Shown here piece after piece: positions 1 to 10,029 of a DNA stretch of 64,000 nucleotides. The notes under the pieces were generated by a model, which saw only the letters and a list, made by a program, of their open reading frames with translations, did no database searches and had not been told where the DNA came from. The stretch lies in NCBI GenBank assembly GCA_933228895.1, contig OW121857.1:75883672-75947671 (forward strand), given 5' to 3'. The translations under genes were made by a program, and so were the position numbers. Origin of the DNA: Platycnemis pennipes. Lineage: Eukaryota; Arthropoda; Insecta; Odonata; Platycnemididae. Every line of letters starts with the position of its first letter. Position 1 is the first letter of the stretch.

Positions 1-429
1 GGAAATGCACGAAGTTCAGCGCTATCAAGGTTTTCGTCTTAAATAGTCATATTTGAAAACAATATAGGTATTTTTTTCCACACATGATTATACCAAAACA
101 AAAAAAAACTAAATACAAGCGCGTAAAATCAATGTTTACCTAAAGCCTAATCTTAAGTGGCTGGAAAATACTTTCATTCGACCACTAATGGTTACCATAG
201 CTTAGCACCTGCTCATCACGTTATCTGAATAAGGAGCAACGCTATATATTACCTAAGGAATAAATAAAAGAGTTTTTTTTTGTCCAAAGTCTTCTCATAC
301 TAATTTCTAATTACCTAGGGTGTGATAAGCCAAAGAACCACCTCGAAAAACGTATATGCTGAAGTAATTTCAGAAGTGAACTTCCTTGTATTGGAAGGTT
401 GGCCCACAAATTTTCTCATTCAGATCAAT
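1..429. other. No recognisable feature
   Basis: AT-rich sequence without a convincing coding frame, repeat or RNA signal that I can see on either strand. Confidence 0.5.
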
Positions 430-880
430 AAGCGCCCTGAAATATACACAAATATTGGATAGATTCGCTTCTACAGTTTTCAATCCTTCAAGATTAGCGA
501 CATCTCTCCACCTCTCTCTATCCTCAGCTTCTCTCCTCTTCATTTCCAAAAACCGTTCACATCCCATGTTCTCCGTTGTCTGCTTCCAATACTCCAATTT
601 AGGACTTCCTTAAAATTCACCTCTTATCACCCCTTCTAAAATGATCTTCACCAATCCCTCATGCCGCAGTAGTTGACCTTTACATCCGTCACGTCCCATA
701 TTATATTCTCTACAATTTCCGCTCTTTTACTTTTCTCAATATCTCTTGATTCGTCACGCACTCCGTCCAGATTATTTTACACATCCTTCTATAAACCTTA
801 CTCTCCGATTGCCCTACAGCCCATGTCTGGCTACCATACACAAAAGCACTCCATACAATTATCTTAAGTCGTGATCACTT
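430..880 (-). mobile_element. Non-LTR retrotransposon (LINE) C-terminal fragment
   Basis: On the reverse strand, broken frames give the post-RT region found in many arthropod LINEs. The stretch WSAFVYGSQTWAV matches the family's Y-W-S-x-x-x-Y-G-S-E-x-W motif. It is followed by YRRMCKIIWTECVTNQEILR, then HLLRHEGLVKIILEG, and near the end RERWRDVANLEGL. Stops and at least two frame changes separate the blocks, so this is a dead copy, truncated at its 5' side. The same blocks recur elsewhere in the window (for example 34655-35345). The clade cannot be fixed from this region alone. Confidence 0.62.
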
Positions 881-1194
881 CTTGCTAAAATCCTATTTGC
901 ACCCATACTAACGAGAAAAATACTTACGATTAGTGAGAAGGCCGACATGTACCCGTTCATTTTACGAGTAATGCATGGAAAATACTTTTCCAAAGCATAC
1001 TACATTCCCTCTACTTTTTGAACTAAGAAACTTACATGTGCGTTTTAATAATGCACCAATTTTAAATGTTGATCTCGGAGACGATAAAAAATTGGAGATA
1101 CGTAGACACGAACATTTTAGTGATTTTTTTAACAGCATCACAGGTTTATTTTCACCCTCTATCACTTTTATGCAAAAATTGTAAGCAGCAATAA

Positions 1195-1380
1195 CAAATG
1201 ATTTATTACGAACTTTTACAAACCACAATAAAATTACAAACTCACCACCCAGGTTTCGGCGCTAAGCATCATCATCAGGTGTTCGGCGCTAAGCACCTAA
1301 AGATGGTGCTAAGCGCCGAAACCTGGGTCGTGAGTTTGTAATTTTATTGTGGTTTGTAAAAGTTCCTAATAAATCACTTG
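1195..1380. repeat. Foldback hairpin with hammerhead-like core
   Basis: Two arms of about 58-75 bp pair almost perfectly; only two mismatches occur in the inner 58 bp starting at 1211. The centre on the reverse strand carries CTGATGATGATG and, twice, GCGCCGAA. The right side on the plus strand reads GGTGC TAA GCGCC followed by GAAAC, a 5-bp helix and GAAAC box. This appears to be a double, head-to-head version of the hairpin class seen at 17331, 31015, 38432 and 52588. No target duplication was recognised. Confidence 0.7.
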
Positions 1381-2387
1381 TCATGATACTTTTCCACAAA
1401 GTTACAAGTGAACTTATTTCAGTTATTCTATAATTTACAATCAAGCTTTCAGTGACAATATAAATAAGATTCGGACCTAAATGCCTATGAACCGTTTAGG
1501 TAACTAGGTTCTCTTTCACTTTACAAGTTTCCAAAGGGGTTGATTGTTTTAAGTCAATGCACTGTTTTTGTGACAGTTTCTACAAATGATCAGACATGCA
1601 GAGATACCGCTGGCGTACGTATCTCTATTGGCTAAAACTTGGCGGTCCTGTTAAGTACCTCTTCCTACTCTCTCCCCTCATATCAACTCCGGGATTGTGA
1701 AGAAGGAAAGCGGATCGAGGAGAAAGGTGGACGGTTTTGTCGAGCGTTGGAGGGATAGAATTGAGCCCAGGAGGGAACCACAAGGGCTTAGGGTCCTTAC
1801 ACCCTCGCATATGTACACTCAAAATACGGCATTAGGGTCTGTGTGGAAGTAGGTCCAAGGTTGGAAAAAACAGCACAAGCGGCCGAGTGAAGGTGGGGTC
1901 GAAGAGGGATTGTTTACCTGCCGAACTGAAGTGGGGGGGGGGGAGGGGGGCAGATGAGGAGGACAAGAGTATTGAAGCTCCGGTGAGAGAATCTCTTCCC
2001 CGGACTAAATTAAACATGATCACCGCAGGGAAATCACGACGATTCAATCAGGGAATTTGTTCCGCCAGCGTGCACGGCCGTTAAAAAAACGGAATGAGTG
2101 CGAGGACAAAATACGAATTGTTTTCACGCCGGAAAATAAAATGCATTAACACGTAGGGCACTAACATTCACTGAAACATATACCCGCCCCATTGTAAACC
2201 TTACTCTCATTTATGCCACACGCTGAATCTTAATTAGCAAGATATTCAGAGGAGGTGACTTACAGCTAAAGTTGTTTGAACAATTTAGGAAAGGTGGATT
2301 TTTGAAGGAGAGGAGTATTTTTTAGGGTAAGGATAAGGATATAGAAAAATACGTCCTGCGTCGGATCCACCCCCCCCCTCCCACAAT
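1381..2387. other. Mixed intergenic sequence
   Basis: No gene or named repeat was recognised. A G-homopolymer stretch lies near 1932-1948 inside a more GC-rich part (about 1700-2080). Open frames of 65-71 codons here have no recognisable motif. Confidence 0.4.
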
Positions 2388-2560
2388 GTTGAAGTGGTCC
2401 ACGGCTTTACGTCCCATGTGACGGACGCAGTACCGAACTCAAAGTTCCTTCCGCATAGCACCCAAGTGGGGACCAGTATATCGATGAGAAATCTCTACCT
2501 CAGCCGAGATTTGAACCGTGTTCTCGGAATGGGAAGCCACCTCACCAACCCTTCACATGA
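2388..2560 (-). repeat. tRNA-derived SINE fragment
   Basis: Read on the plus strand this is the reverse of the SINE also found at 27700-27978. Shared blocks are CACGGCTTTACGTCCCA, GACGGACGCAGTACCGAAC, and the approach to a degenerate B box (GATTTGAACCGTG). The tRNA-like head lies at the right-hand end. The divergence suggests an old copy. Confidence 0.5.
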
Positions 2561-2627
2561 AAAACATGTAAGGATATGTCTAAAAAAATTGCACCCTAGC
2601 GTATCGCATTTTGAAATTTTTTATTTT

Positions 2628-2725
2628 GGGTTGGTGTGGTAGCCAGACTGCTGGTTTCCCATCTCTAGCGCGTGGGTTCAACTTCCGGCAGTGGTTGACT
2701 TTCTCCTGGGAATCCTGTTCTCTAG
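2628..2725 (+). repeat. tRNA-derived SINE head, plus strand
   Basis: A tRNA-like head with A-box-like TGGTGTGGTAGCCAGACTG and B-box-like GGGTTCAACTTCC at normal tRNA spacing, followed by GGCAGTGG as in the SINE at 27700-27978. It has no matching acceptor stem, so it is not a tRNA gene. Together with 2388-2560 it forms a head-to-head pair. Confidence 0.45.
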
Positions 2726-3025
2726 CTCAGTTACCCCAGGTTTTCCGCAAAAAGAAGTCTGATACCACCACCATATGGTAGGATGAAAGCCCTAATTGTT
2801 CGTCACAACTTGAAAACTTAAATAAAAATTTGGTAGCTATGTGTATATGAGGAAAATAGGAATCGATATAAACTGAAAATTGCTTACGACAAGTCGTGAA
2901 ACAAATCAAAATCGTGGGCAATATAAAAATGTCTCCATTGAATTTCTTCGGTGGTAATGTGCTATATATAGGTAATAGTAATTTCTCCGAATGTGTTAAT
3001 AGAAATTGAAGGGTATTCATTGAAC

Positions 3026-3166
3026 TCCTTCAAAACCTTGCTTTTCCATAAAACGTGCGAGAGTAACGGAAGTACGACACAAACAAGAGAGAATGCTGGA
3101 AGAAAACGAAAAATTGCGTAAGCAAGTGAGCTCCTAAGTTTTGCTTAGTTGGCCACATTTTAGGGA
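3026..3166 (+). repeat. 141-bp tandem unit, copy 1, exon-like
   Basis: First of two tandem 141-bp units, about 10% different from the second. A plus-strand frame ending at 3125 is open and reads like a basic, helical segment: it contains RVTEVRHKQERMLEENEKLR. It is followed at once by GTGAGC, a possible splice donor. Directly upstream there is an in-frame TGA and no obvious acceptor, so copy 1 may be a dead duplicate. No domain is named. KR-rich plus E/K/L-rich sequence suggests a coiled-coil or nuclear protein, but this is inference. Confidence 0.4.
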
Positions 3167-3264
3167 TCCTTCAAAACCTTGCTTATCCATAAAACGTCCG
3201 AGAGTAACGGAAGTACGACGCAAGCAAGAGAGAATGCTGGACGAAGACGAGAAATTCCGTAAAC

Positions 3265-3277
3265 AAGTAAGCTCTTA
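3265..3277. repeat. Target-site duplication, left copy (13 bp)
   Basis: AAGTAAGCTCTTA, identical to 3870-3882, flanks the Penelope-like insertion. Confidence 0.85.
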
Positions 3278-3350
3278 TATGATCTCGTTCTTTCTCGGCG
3301 AATGATATTTAAAAAACATTCTCGGGTTTCTAGCCGAGTAAGATGTTTTG

Positions 3351-3395
3351 TTGCTAACGTTTCGATGGAATACTCCTCCATCGTCCTCAGAGCAA
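3351..3395 (-). ncRNA. Hammerhead ribozyme-like motif at PLE end
   Basis: On the reverse strand: UUGCU, then the box CUGAGGA, one extra C, helix II GAUGG/CCAUC closing a 9-nt loop, GAAAC, GUU, and AGCAA. UUGCU and AGCAA pair perfectly as helix I, and AC/GU after GAA is a self-complementary minimal helix III with GUU as an NUH cleavage triplet. Type I hammerheads with minimal helix III are known from Penelope-like elements. The one departure from the canonical core is the extra base between A9 and helix II. Activity is unproven. Confidence 0.6.
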
Positions 3396-3423
3396 TAAAG
3401 CTTGCCGGGCATTCCGCCCGCGC

Positions 3424-3867
3424 TTATATAGCCGTCTCATCCGGGGGGCATTGTTGTCTCCTTTTTTCCGTTATTTTTCGAATTAACGGTTTCCATTCTT
3501 TGCTGATGATGTACCCAGCATCACGATTTAACGTGTTGTCTTCCAGCCTGATTTCTACGGCATCTTTAAGGAGACGATCCCAATACCCATTTGTTTTGGA
3601 CACCAAGCGAGCCTCATCGAAGGAGATGATGTGATCTTCTGATAAGCTATGTTCAGCCAAGGCAGATTTTTCGGGGTGAAACAACCTAATACATCTCCTG
3701 TGCTCTTTTATCCGGGTCTCTATTGTGCGCCCTGTCTCTCCGATGTATATTTTTCCACACTGACATGGTATACGGTAAACTCCAGGTGTTTTGAGTCCCA
3801 ATTCGTCCTTGACGCGCACTAAATCGCCACGCAGTTTTTTCGGTGGTTTATGAATGGTTTCGATGTT
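3424..3867 (-). pseudogene. PLE GIY-YIG endonuclease fragment
   Basis: About 147 codons, ending in TAA at 3424-3426. The frame runs open to the 5' truncation point; no true start is needed because the element is truncated. The GIY-YIG core is clear: GVYRIPCQCGKIYIGETGRT gives the paired tyrosines and following glycine, then RIKEHRR gives the conserved arginine-histidine segment. Upstream, KPPKKLRGDLVRVKD is the usual linker before the domain in PLEs, with a CxC pair inside the domain. In intact PLEs this endonuclease nicks target DNA to prime reverse transcription. Here the RT is absent, so the copy cannot move by itself. Confidence 0.88.
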
Positions 3868-3869
3868 CC

Positions 3870-3882
3870 AAGTAAGCTCTTA
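3870..3882. repeat. Target-site duplication, right copy (13 bp)
   Basis: Identical to 3265-3277. Directly after it the sequence of the 141-bp host unit resumes (ACTTAGTTGGCCACATTTTAG). Confidence 0.85.
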
Positions 3883-4349
3883 ATTTTTACTTAGTTGGCC
3901 ACATTTTAGGGATTATAGCACGTTGTGCGCTGCGTTTTTCTCCAACCTTATTTTGCCCGAGTAATCCCTTGCTACTCAATAATCCAAATATAATATTTTT
4001 CGCAAATTACTAATAAGATCGATAGCATCTTTTACTCACCATAAGCAGAGTGCCATTAAATTGTTGTTATTTTACTCCCAATCATCTTGATTAGCTTGGA
4101 ACAATTATATTTGAGTGAGGTATCTATTCATATTTAAAATATATTTCACGTTAAGGAATTCTACAGTGCGGTAATTATAAAACATAGTAAGTAGTTTTTA
4201 ACACAATTAAACCACTAATATCTCCTAATACTAACATCTAATACTGTCGTCCCTTTCAACGACTCGTTTCTATTTTGAAATTATTAATACTGATACCCTC
4301 AATACATTTATTTTCCGCTAGAGATCGAATTCCACCGGGGTAGAGAAAA

Positions 4350-6078
4350 TATCTCACAGAATGTTGAGAATCTCCTATTGTATCACAATGCCTATATTTC
4401 TTTATTTGTTTAATTTTTCACTACAATCCTCCAAATTTCCTTCCATTTGGAAATCATCCCTATAACACCTATAAAAAAGATTAAAAAAAAACGCCAGTGA
4501 ATCCATCAGATTACAGACCCATATCCATTTTGCGCAACATCTCTAAAGCACACGAACGCATTGTTTATTCCCAAGTTATTTTGTCGCTCGAAACAATAAA
4601 TTTCACTCATTTCAATCTGGATTTCGTCGCGGATTTCCCACACAGTCTGCGCTTCTGAAAATCACCGATGACATTCTAAGTGCGATTGAAAAGAGAATGG
4701 TAACGATACTCGTATTATTTGATTTCAGCAAGGCCTTCGATCGGATAGACCATGCTATTTTACTTGAGAAAATGAGGAAGTTGATTTTCTGCAGTTCGGT
4801 CCTCCACTGATTTCATTCTTATGTCTGGCCGTCGACAGGCCGTAAGGGACACTTACGGGAACCTTTCCAGCTGGACTATGGTCCCCTATGGAGTACCACA
4901 AGGTTTTGTACTTGGTTCCCTGCTCTTTTCCATTTTCATTAACGACCTTCCACATGACTTAGAGCACACGAAGTACATGCTTTACGCAGACGACCTGCAA
5001 ATATATCGTCATTGTTTCCCCAGCGAAATTGACGACGCAATCATAAAAATGAACGATGATATAAAAGTCATTTCTGCATGGTCCCAGCAAAACAACTTTG
5101 TTCTAAACACAAATAAGACTAAAGTAATGATTATTGGTAGTCCTAAGATGACAGACCACTTTCACTTTGAAAATATGTCTCAAATTTTTGTCAAAGGCAC
5201 CCTCATTCCCTACTCAAACTCTGTTCGAAATCTAGGTATCACAATGAGCTCAAGTCTGTCTTGGAACAAACATGTTAATAATATTTCTCACAAAATCAAC
5301 TCCATCGTACACCAACTGAAAATGCATTCAAAACGTCTTCCTGAACACACTAGGAAAATGCTTATTCCATCGTTAGTTTTCCCAGTTATTGATTACTGTT
5401 TTCTTGTTTACAACGATCTAAATGAAGAAGATAACACCACACTACACTGGGCTTTAAATTCATGCATCAGGTTTATCTTTAATCTCCGCAGAGATGTCCA
5501 CTTGACCCCCTACTACAATGAACTTCGATGGCTCAATGTTAAGACCCGAAGGAAATACTTCCTCGGGTGCTTGTTCAAAGAAAAATCCTCCGAATATCTT
5601 TTCGACATGCTTGTTGTCAAACCTTCCACGAGAGATATATGTACCAGATGTGATCCTGAATTTCTATATTTTCCTGGTCATCGCTAAACGAAGTTCCAAA
5701 ATTCTATAATAGTAACTGCGTGTCATCTCGGGAACACCTTGCCCAAAAACATAAAAAACTGTTCTTCCATTGCTAAATTCAAGATGAAATACTATGACAT
5801 GTAATTTTTTGACCACTAAAGTTGTATTTATTCTTTGTAGATCAAGAAATGCATGTGTATATATTTTCTAAATGACGTCCTAAGACCTCGCATTTGGTAT
5901 TTTTTTGTACTTGCCAATTGTTTTAATTTATATTTAAACTTGTCATAACCTGTTTACTGAGTGAAGTGCTACACTTATTTCTCCTACTTGTTGCTCGTAA
6001 TAGTATTATGTACATTGTTTCTTGTCCTTAAGGGGCAAGGCCCCGGGACGAACAATAAAACATTCATTCTTTATTGGA
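4350..6078 (+). mobile_element. CR1/Jockey-type LINE, decayed
   Basis: Reverse transcriptase homology begins near 4360 and runs through several frames: FPSIWKSS, then NPSDYRPISILRNISKA, then a frame change to FQSGFRRGFPTQSALL and LFDFSKAFDRIDHAILLEKM, then HSYMSGRRQAVRD. After the main open frame comes another frame change to NTLPKNIKNCSSIAKFK and a stop (TAA) at about 5803. An untranslated tail follows, with GGGGCAAGGCCCCGGGACG and AATAAAACATTCATTC at the end. The endonuclease domain is missing, so the copy is 5'-truncated. At least three frameshifts make it inactive. Confidence 0.85.
4821..5687 (+). pseudogene. LINE reverse transcriptase, palm and thumb part
   Basis: Longest open part of the decayed RT, 288 codons. 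The B-type motif YGVPQG is at residues 23-28, and the catalytic YADD box is at residues 55-58 (4983-4994). LGITMSSSLSWNKHV near residues 139-153 is the usual post-palm motif, and YNELRWLNVKTRRKYF near 233-248 belongs to the C-terminal region of CR1/Jockey-like elements. The first aspartate motif (FDFSKAFD) lies upstream in another frame, so the catalytic centre is split and this frame cannot make a complete enzyme. It is not a host gene; the start codon is only the first ATG after a frameshift. Confidence 0.85.
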
Positions 6079-7310
6079 GACAAGTTTGAATACAACGATA
6101 AAAGTTATATACGGGGAATATAAACACTATTGAAACAGAAAAGCGAATAGATTTCGACATGACCTAGCTAAGGTAACAGCAATAAAGTTTGGCAAAAATT
6201 GATTGCACCATCTATATTTCACTTTCATAGTTAATGATTTTACTTTCATAATTAAACCACATTTATTCATTCCATATATTTGAAATCGCAGTATATTTCA
6301 ACTTCATGTTTGTGGATACCAAAACTCACGGCAAAACTCATATGACATGGCTTCATGGCAAAACAACTTTTTGGAGGCCTATCTCAGTGGACAGAGAATT
6401 CCGTGGGTGCCCATATAGCAGTTTTGATTGAGACCATCCCTGTAATTTCCCTTAAATATATTATACGAGACACAAAAGGGGTCACGTACATACTTAGGTA
6501 CGTGGTAGCACCACCGCTTTGAAAAGAACAATAATGGATACTCCCTAAAATTGCGTGGGGATAAAAAAAAATTAATTAAATAAATGAAACCCGCTTGTAC
6601 GCAAAAAAAACTGGATTGAGAGTTCGCAATCGATATCAATGAATAATGGACTCAATCCACGGACACACGCCATAGTGGTGCCGAAAGGAAGATCTCAATC
6701 ACTGCAAATCAACCACCAAATCCTGTCGGCGCACCGAACCGCTTAAAAAAGTAATCAGAGTCCAGCGATACGTTACACACGGTAAGGCTTTCTTTTTCCC
6801 ACGGTCCAATTCAAGCCTCATGCCTCTACCGGAATCCCGTTGGAAATACTGTTATCGACTACAGGGCACGTTACTTTAAATCGGTATCCACAGAATAATT
6901 ATTATCACAGAGAAACTTTTGGTCACCCTCGTTGTAACATGGATTTATTTAGAACATATTTATGTCGCTTTGACGTAAATATATTCTAAATAAAAATATA
7001 TTCTAGACGTCACTTTGTTTATTCCTCATCATGTCTAAACCTCATTTCCACAAATAAACAGGTACTATTTTCACACTGTATTAAACAACTAACCGCGCCT
7101 ACTAACAAAGCTACAAATAATGAATGATCAATGAATAGCAACTTTAAACTAATGTTTCAATATCCTGTGACACTTTGAAGCCATCTTTTTGACTCCAGAG
7201 ACTAAATAGTTAAAATGGATAAAAGTGGAATACACAAGCTAGTATGCAAAGATTGAAAAAAAAGGGAGCCCTCTTTACTTGGAAGGCTTTACTTAGTGGA
7301 ACCGCATGAT
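6079..7310. other. AT-rich stretch with one hairpin
   Basis: No coding signal was recognised. It includes a 24-bp-arm inverted repeat at 6944-6994 (arms 6944-6967 and 6971-6994, three-base loop, three mismatches). That hairpin lacks the hammerhead-like core seen in other foldbacks. Confidence 0.45.
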
Positions 7311-7467
7311 TGTAGCAAGGAGAAAAATCACTTTTTAAGATTCCAAAACATTTATTGAGACACCGACCGAGGTTTCGATTGTAGTAAAATCATCTTCAAT
7401 CGAAGCCTAGGCCTGTGTCTCAATAAATTTTGTTGAATCTTACAAGGTGGTTTTTCTCCTTGCTGCA
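7311..7467 (-). repeat. Foldback hairpin with hammerhead-like core
   Basis: Arms 7311-7380 and 7404-7467 are imperfectly complementary; outer ends are TGTAGCAAGGAGAAAA and its complement. On the reverse strand the centre reads TTGAAGA, one T, GATT ... AATC as a short helix, then GAAACC. That is the same box order as at 31158 with N7 = A and the first C changed to T. The arms are unrelated to those of the other foldbacks. Confidence 0.6.
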
Positions 7468-7544
7468 AAGATTGATGATTATCTTAATTCACTTAGATCT
7501 CCCGTTTTCTTTGAAAAGTCATCAGGATACTTCTTTCTTTCTCT

Positions 7545-7770
7545 ACTCTGTTTAGGATGGCTTAATTTGCCCTATAGTCGATCTATTAGATCTTCAACAT
7601 TCTTCTTTAAAATTGCATTGGGAACGCTTCCTGCCTTGGCTTTCCCTGCTGCCGCCATCGTCCATGCTTCACTGTCTAATAATAGCGTGATCCAGGTGCA
7701 TGTTCCGATGAACTGTTTCCTTGCTTCAATTCTTGTATTAAAGTTGTCGCAAACGTCAAATTCCATACCA
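7545..7770 (-). mobile_element. LINE C-terminal fragment
   Basis: The reverse-strand frame contains NTRIEARKQFIGTCTWITLL followed by SEAWTMAAAGK, matching VEVKKHFIRTYIWSIILYG and EVWTIAAAEK in the better copy at 34655-35345. It is short and truncated at both ends. A decayed relic, not a host gene. Confidence 0.55.
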
Positions 7771-7859
7771 ATATATACGCAGTACCCTCCAAGCTCCCAC
7801 TCCCCACTATGGTGGAGTGTGAATATGAGTTAATCCATACACTTATTTATTATCGTCGT

Positions 7860-9259
7860 ACACCAAGACATATTATGATAGAATATGTTAACAAATATAC
7901 TGCAAAGTAGCTTACCAATATTGTAGTAAATTAGTCTAGGAAACAAAGCAGCTTCAAAAACCAATTTATTTATTTGATTTCAATTCACAAGTCCACTCCT
8001 GCGGGACCTCAATTGCTTATGCGTTTCACAGGTAACACCTTCAATATGAATACGGTATCATGCTTAGCAAATAAGAAACAAAATAAATCTACCTACATAA
8101 TTTACATAAGTAACCTTAAGGAGTTGCGCAAAATAGACCTAAGGCCAGTTTTATTTATACATTCTCTACGCAAATCATCTCCACGGAAACTTCGGTCATA
8201 CATGCTATATTACAATACCACTAGGCTAACATATTTTCAGGTTCATTCAGAGGGTTTTTTAAACGGTAAAAACACACGAAATAAATCTGGTCGAGAAGAA
8301 AGATAGAAGGAAATAATTCTCTGTTTGAAATCCATGAATGCAGTCAAGAGAAAGTGTTGTTAATTAAACATTAAGACCGTAATACATTACACACGTAATA
8401 CATTAAGGCCGATGGAAAATCAGACGCATAATATGCCACGTGTCATAAGATTTTGGATATCTTTCAGTGCCCAAACAAACGCACTTTTAATAACACAGAA
8501 GCAAATTATTGCGACGATGAGAAAAAATGTCTATTTAAATATTGACAAGGGAATTGACACACGCAGAAACATACGATTTCATATTTTTCTACCCATGTAC
8601 ACAACTATATTTAATTCGAAGCATGAGGTGTAAGTCCACGAGGAGTGAAAAGAGAGAGGACTGGAAGAAGGAAATGGGGAAAATATTGTTATTATTAACA
8701 AAATATAATGATAGTTAAAAGATTGGCCATTCTTGAACTCTTAAGGATAAGTGAGAACCAAGGAATTCGTTAGATTATTCAATGGGAAAGAGAAAGTAAG
8801 TATTTTCTTTAAAGACAGATCTGATGTTTTCACGGCGTATCTATTGATGAGTTCATCTCAGGCCTTCCACCGGGTTACCATATTACTGTCGAAGCTTCGA
8901 AAATCGACTCAGTCATCGCCTTCAGGTTTAAGAAACATAGGCGGCGATACACTAACCCGGTTGAGGACCCGAGAGGAATCCATTCATGGAAGTTTATGCA
9001 TGAAACATCGCGTCTACAGTAGCGCATGCGAGGCCGTGTAAGGGTTCAGTGTTTACCATCCCTTCTGACAAGTGGAGTGTTGACCCCCTTGAAGAGCTTC
9101 CAAAATAGGTATCATTCAAATAGGGACCGATATTCCGCCACAAAATATCTACCACTTCCGTAATTTGAACTCAGGCACTTGGAAAGGGAATCCAACTCAA
9201 GAGCCCAGGGTTTAGCAACAACTCGCTCGCAAGGAATGAGGAAGTAAAGTCGGAGAGAT
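7860..9259. other. No recognised feature
   Basis: AT-rich sequence with several short open frames (up to 110 codons at 7974-8306) of unremarkable composition. I recognise no domain, repeat family or RNA element. Confidence 0.4.
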
Positions 9260-9314
9260 ATGAGATATTTTGGTGTATTATGCCTCACATTTGTCTGCGC
9301 AGCGGCCATGCAGG
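9260..9314 (+). CDS. Possible first coding exon encoding a signal peptide
   Basis: ATG at 9260 opens 18 codons, MRYFGVLCLTFVCAAAMQ, plus one base, followed directly by GTAAGAG, a good splice donor. The peptide has a basic residue, a hydrophobic core (about residues 4-15) and small residues AAA near a likely cleavage site, as in a secretory signal peptide. The phase-1 break after the signal peptide is typical of secreted-protein genes such as cuticle or venom-type proteins in arthropods. The frame runs on beyond the donor without resembling anything. No TATA box or downstream exon was found, so this may be chance. Confidence 0.3.
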
Positions 9315-10029
9315 GTAAGAGAGAAAAAATTCTTGGGAAACATTTTTTACATTACGTACTTGGTAACTGCCTGGAAACTTCGTCTTGGTACAGAATAAAA
9401 TGGTCACTACTGTACGAAAAATCACAAACAAAACAATTTCCACGACCTTTCTAAATACACTGCGATGGTGGTTACACATATTGAAAATAAAAAAATAAAA
9501 TGCAAAATTACAGTTTAAGAGACGAGAGGAATGAGGAAATTGGATAAATAAATATAATATGTAATTTTTATGGATCCAGGCTTATCCTTGCAAATATCAT
9601 GGCCAACAAATACAAAATAAGTTTTGTAAATACAACAGCTAATAAAAACACGAGTTTCACCCAGGAGTATTCATAACGCGTACAGTTTTTGATTTTGACA
9701 TCCGATTAAGTTTACTGTTATTTGAAAGCAGTAGTATTTTTCATGAAAAAAGTTGATTTTTATAACGGATCATTGTTAAATAGATCAGTATGTAAGAGTA
9801 GATAAGGCAAGAATTATAAAGGATAGAAATATGATACCAAGCGTATTTTACGTACTCGAAGTAACAGAAGCCAGCCGAAAACTTAAAAAAGAATAGGCAC
9901 AACTTCATCGGCCATACGTTGTTCCGCAACAAATTCCCAGGCACATTCCTAATACCGTACGATATACAAATGGCACTGGATGAATCCTGACTCCTGACTC
10001 CTGGTATGACTCCTGGTATGAATCGCTTC
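9315..10029. other. No recognised feature
   Basis: If 9260-9314 is an exon this is intron; otherwise it is plain AT-rich sequence. The short repeat CTCCTGACTCCTGG near 9988-10017 is a local slippage-like duplication. Confidence 0.35.

Larger units (their letters stand above)
3278..3869 (-). mobile_element. 5'-truncated Penelope-like element (PLE)
   Basis: A 592-bp reverse-strand insertion bounded by a perfect 13-bp duplication. It keeps only the C-terminal endonuclease coding part and the 3' end of a Penelope-like retroelement; the reverse transcriptase domain is missing. The noncoding end carries the hammerhead-like structure at 3351-3395. Severe 5' truncation with a variable-length target duplication is usual for target-primed reverse transcription. 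The ends are fixed by comparison with the uninterrupted copy 1 of the host tandem repeat, which makes these unusually secure boundaries. Confidence 0.88.
3167..3912 (+). repeat. 141-bp tandem unit, copy 2, split by PLE insertion
   Basis: Second unit: 3167-3277 (111 bp) plus 3883-3912 (30 bp) add up to exactly 141 bp once the insertion and one target-duplication copy are removed. The exon-like part would run 3164-3266: it is preceded by CATTTTAG, a plausible acceptor, stays open over 34 codons (RVTEVRRKQERMLDEDEKFR inside), and ends at CAA followed by GTAAGC, a plausible donor. Relative to copy 1, about six of nine changes in the open part alter amino acids. It could be a duplicated exon of a host or transposon gene, or a chance open frame. 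Confidence 0.45.
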
